Assembly: GCA_018830925.1 (NCBI GenBank)
Contig: JAHJRK010000129.1
Coordinates: 1-8,317 of the forward strand
DNA: 8,317 nucleotides
Origin: Pseudomonadota bacterium
GTDB lineage: Bacteria > Desulfobacterota > Desulfobacteria > Desulfobacterales > RPRI01
Direction of reading: 5' to 3'
In this document: piece by piece, positions 7,023 to 8,317 of the stretch
How positions within the stretch are numbered: the stretch's first letter is position 1
Layout of the letters: each line of letters starts with the position of its first letter
The notes under the pieces: model-generated
What the model saw: only the letters and a program-made list of their open reading frames with translations
The model's database searches: none
What the model was told of the DNA's origin: nothing
Translations under genes and position numbers: made by a program

Positions 7023-7908
7023 ATACAGCGCTATTGATATCGGGATACTTGAAACTAAAGCCGTATTTTAAAAGCCTTTCGGGCATTACCCTCTGGCTTG
7101 CCAAAACGGATGATCCGAACTCCCCTAAGATAATTCTTACTATAAAGGCAGGAGCCGGCATAAAAGAAGGCCTGTGAAGAACAGCGGCTATTGCTCTTAC
7201 AAGATCTATATTTCTTATCGATCCCGGAGCTGTGAAGTTTAACGGGCCGCTTACGGCTTGATTGTCAAACACAAACAACATGGCTGAGATAAGGTCTTCA
7301 ATGTGAATCCAGGGAAACCATTGCCTGCCGTTTCCAACAGGCCCGCCGGCAAAAAAGCGGATTGCGGGTATCATTTTCCCCAACGCTCCGCCGCCTTTTC
7401 CGAGAACAACACCAAACCTCGCGGCAACGACCTTTATTCCTTTATCTTTGGCCTTAAACGCCTCTTCTTCCCAATCTCTGCAAACAACGGCAAGAAAATC
7501 ACTCCCGGCCGGCTCGCTCTCTGTAAGAATATCATCCCCCCTGTTTCCGTAATAGCCTGCGGCCGATGTGCTGCAAAGAGTAATCTCCCGGCCTGAAGGA
7601 AGAGCTTCCACGAGATTTCGGGTGGTGAGAATCCTGCTTTCGTAAATTGATTTTTTGTATTTTTCATTCCAGCGTTTGAATATGCTTCTTCCGGCAAGAT
7701 TGATGACCGCGTCAATATCTTTAAGTTCCTGCTGCCAGGGGCCCTTTTTTGTCGTATCGGCTGAAATGTACTTTAAATTCGGATGCCTTAACCCGCCATT
7801 AGCCGGGCTCATGCCCGCAGCAATAACAAAATGTCCTTTTTGCAGCAAAGAGCCTGAAAGATGTGATCCTACAAAACCTGTACCGCCTGTTATGAAAATC
7901 TTCATCAT
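7003..7908 (-). CDS. TIGR01777-type NAD(P)-dependent epimerase/reductase (SDR, YfcH/SDR39U1-like)
   Basis: An extended short-chain dehydrogenase of 301 residues with an N-terminal Rossmann fold: KIFITGGTGFVGSHL (3-17) carries GxxGxxG, and INLAG (69-73) follows. CSTSAAGYYG (112-121) holds the active-site region typical of the TIGR01777 group. CRDWEEEA (143-150), ARFGVVLGKGGGAL (163-176), WFPWIHIEDL (197-206) and NFTAPG (224-229) are further family landmarks. The C-terminus ends with the usual SQRVMPERLLKYGFSFKYPD (271-290) segment. The real substrate of this family is largely unknown. I place the start at ATG 7908 because GGGAGAGG ends six bases upstream and the glycine-rich strand begins immediately. 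A longer frame to 7956 adds 16 unconserved residues, and ATG 7905 is equally possible. The gene is convergent with corA, 56 bp apart, and lies next to the long inverted repeat at 7964. Confidence 0.9.
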   Translation of the reverse strand: MMKIFITGGTGFVGSHLSGSLLQKGHFVIAAGMSPANGGLRHPNLKYISADTTKKGPWQQELKDIDAVINLAGRSIFKRWNEKYKKSIYESRILTTRNLVEALPSGREITLCSTSAAGYYGNRGDDILTESEPAGSDFLAVVCRDWEEEAFKAKDKGIKVVAARFGVVLGKGGGALGKMIPAIRFFAGGPVGNGRQWFPWIHIEDLISAMLFVFDNQAVSGPLNFTAPGSIRNIDLVRAIAAVLHRPSFMPAPAFIVRIILGEFGSSVLASQRVMPERLLKYGFSFKYPDINSAVSNIVEK

Positions 7909-7963
7909 TAACATCCTCTCCCGCCGGTATATTTGAACTTGCAACGAACTCGTCAATTTTGAC

Positions 7964-8126
7964 GAACCAGTTGGAAGTCATATGCGAACGGATTTGAGAT
8001 TTTTGGGAAATAGATTTTTAAATCACTTCGCTAAATCATCCGCCATAATTCTGGCGGATGATTTAGCGAAGTGATTTAAAATCCCCAAAAAGCTCATTAA
8101 GAGAGCATATGACTTCCAACTGGTTC
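7964..8126. repeat. 163-bp imperfect inverted repeat (MITE-like or structured intergenic repeat)
   Basis: The outer arms are a perfect 21-bp inverted pair, 7964-7984 (beginning GAACCAGTTGG) and 8106-8126 (ending CCAACTGGTTC). Inside them TTTTTGGG (8000-8007) pairs with CCCAAAAA (8084-8091). The core is a perfect 30-bp stem, 8016-8045 with 8052-8081, around the 6-nt loop TAATTC. Unpaired internal loops separate the three blocks. The left side has an eight-base insertion (AAATAGAT, 8008-8015) facing two bases on the right. I see no clear target-site duplication (left flank TTTGAC, right flank ATCGGA), no transposase and no poly-T tract typical of an intrinsic terminator. It lies between two minus-strand genes and could act as a transcription barrier. 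The structure is certain; its identity is inferred. Confidence 0.85.
8016..8081. repeat. Perfect 30-bp hairpin at the core of the inverted repeat
   Basis: Every base from 8016 to 8045 pairs with 8081 back to 8052, leaving the loop TAATTC (8046-8051). The stem is GC-richer near the loop (CCGCCA/TGGCGG) and AT-rich at the base. Uninterrupted arms this long suggest recent origin, gene conversion between arms, or selection on the structure. Confidence 0.9.
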
Positions 8127-8154
8127 ATCGGAAGCAGGCTGCCACTAAGCGGAA

Positions 8155-8175
8155 TGACTTTTTACGAAGCCGTCA
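8155..8175 (-). repeat. Possible dispersed-repeat tail beginning TGACGGCTTCGTAA
   Basis: On the complementary strand TGACGGCTTCGTAAAAAGTC starts exactly at the TGA stop codon of the partial gene. A similar TGACGGCTTCTTAATAAA occurs upstream of rdgB (about 3559-3542, complementary strand). I recall related strings as abundant intergenic repeats in deltaproteobacterial genomes, but this is memory and not a search. Confidence 0.25.
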
Positions 8176-8317
8176 GATATTAAACGTGCCCGATTCTATA
8201 TATGGAACATCCTCAACATCAATTGCATGCAGTATATTCCCATGCATCCTTTTTTTCATCTCAAGGATTACAGCCCTTCTTTTATTAAGGCTTTTTGCAA
8301 ATGCGAGTGTTTCATTC
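8173..8317 (-). CDS. C-terminal 47 residues of a gene running off the window, possibly enoyl-CoA hydratase/isomerase (crotonase) family
   Basis: The complementary-strand frame is open from the window edge to TGA at 8173-8175. The residues begin NETLAFAKSLNKRRAVILEM and end VPYIESGTFNI. Coding-like composition and a helical, basic pattern (AFAKSLNKRRAVILEMKKRMHG) resemble the C-terminal helices of crotonases, where AxxxAxxLAxKPxxAxxxxKxxL is common. That match is loose and no catalytic residue is visible, so the family is a guess. The gene reads in the same direction as the epimerase gene, but the 163-bp inverted repeat lies between them, and co-transcription is doubtful. Confidence 0.5.
   Translation of the reverse strand, partial: NETLAFAKSLNKRRAVILEMKKRMHGNILHAIDVEDVPYIESGTFNI

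Noticed and set aside
7909..7956. Longer N-terminus for the epimerase starting at 7956
   Set aside because: The extra 16 residues are unlike the family, whose proteins start at the glycine-rich strand. A good ribosome binding site sits correctly before ATG 7908.
8016..8081. Core hairpin as a classical intrinsic terminator
   Set aside because: The stem is far longer than usual and is not followed by a T-run on either strand; AT-rich sequence at the stem base is part of the pairing.
7964..8126. Integron attC site or CRISPR-type repeat
   Set aside because: No attC core-site motifs, no integrase or cassette arrangement, and no repeated unit-spacer pattern.

Overview
The window is a compact stretch of bacterial chromosome, moderately AT-rich, with short intergenic gaps and recognisable housekeeping genes. 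AmpG-, RdgB-, GTP-type PEPCK- and PrmA-like proteins, a probable crotonase-type C-terminus and a large structured intergenic repeat point to a Gram-negative, probably anaerobic bacterium, perhaps Desulfobacterota (former Deltaproteobacteria). The lineage is inferred from general resemblance and has not been searched. No CRISPR array, phage gene, transposase, rRNA or tRNA was seen.

Left part (1-3505, minus strand). Transcription runs from about 3505 towards 1. A 16-codon open reading frame with a strong ribosome binding site comes first. It is followed by rdgB (nucleotide-pool sanitation), a divergent GTP-type PEP carboxykinase (gluconeogenesis/anaplerosis) and an ampG-like permease (muropeptide recycling) that leaves the window. 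The gaps of 18, 12 and 2 bp suggest one operon, although the functions are not an obvious pathway.

Middle part (3654-6946). A two-helix potassium channel with a cytoplasmic RCK domain lies on the plus strand and converges on a PrmA-type methyltransferase on the minus strand. The methyltransferase has an unusual winged-helix-like N-terminus. It is divergent from a CorA-family transporter on the plus strand. The 440-bp region between them holds candidate promoters in both directions and two perfect 12-bp palindromes. The CorA protein has Ser-Met-Asn where the family normally has Gly-Met-Asn.

Right part (7003-8317). A TIGR01777-type NAD(P)-dependent epimerase/reductase lies on the minus strand. 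The 3' end of another minus-strand gene, tentatively an enoyl-CoA hydratase-like protein, runs off the window. Between them is a 163-bp imperfect inverted repeat: 21-bp outer arms, an 8-bp intermediate pairing and a perfect 30-bp inner stem with a 6-nt loop. It looks like a MITE or another structured dispersed repeat and is the most striking unexplained structure here.

Most of the window is ordinary. The items most worth a second look are the hairpin element, the altered CorA signature, the divergent PEPCK, the winged-helix/PrmA fusion and the small leader-like ORF.
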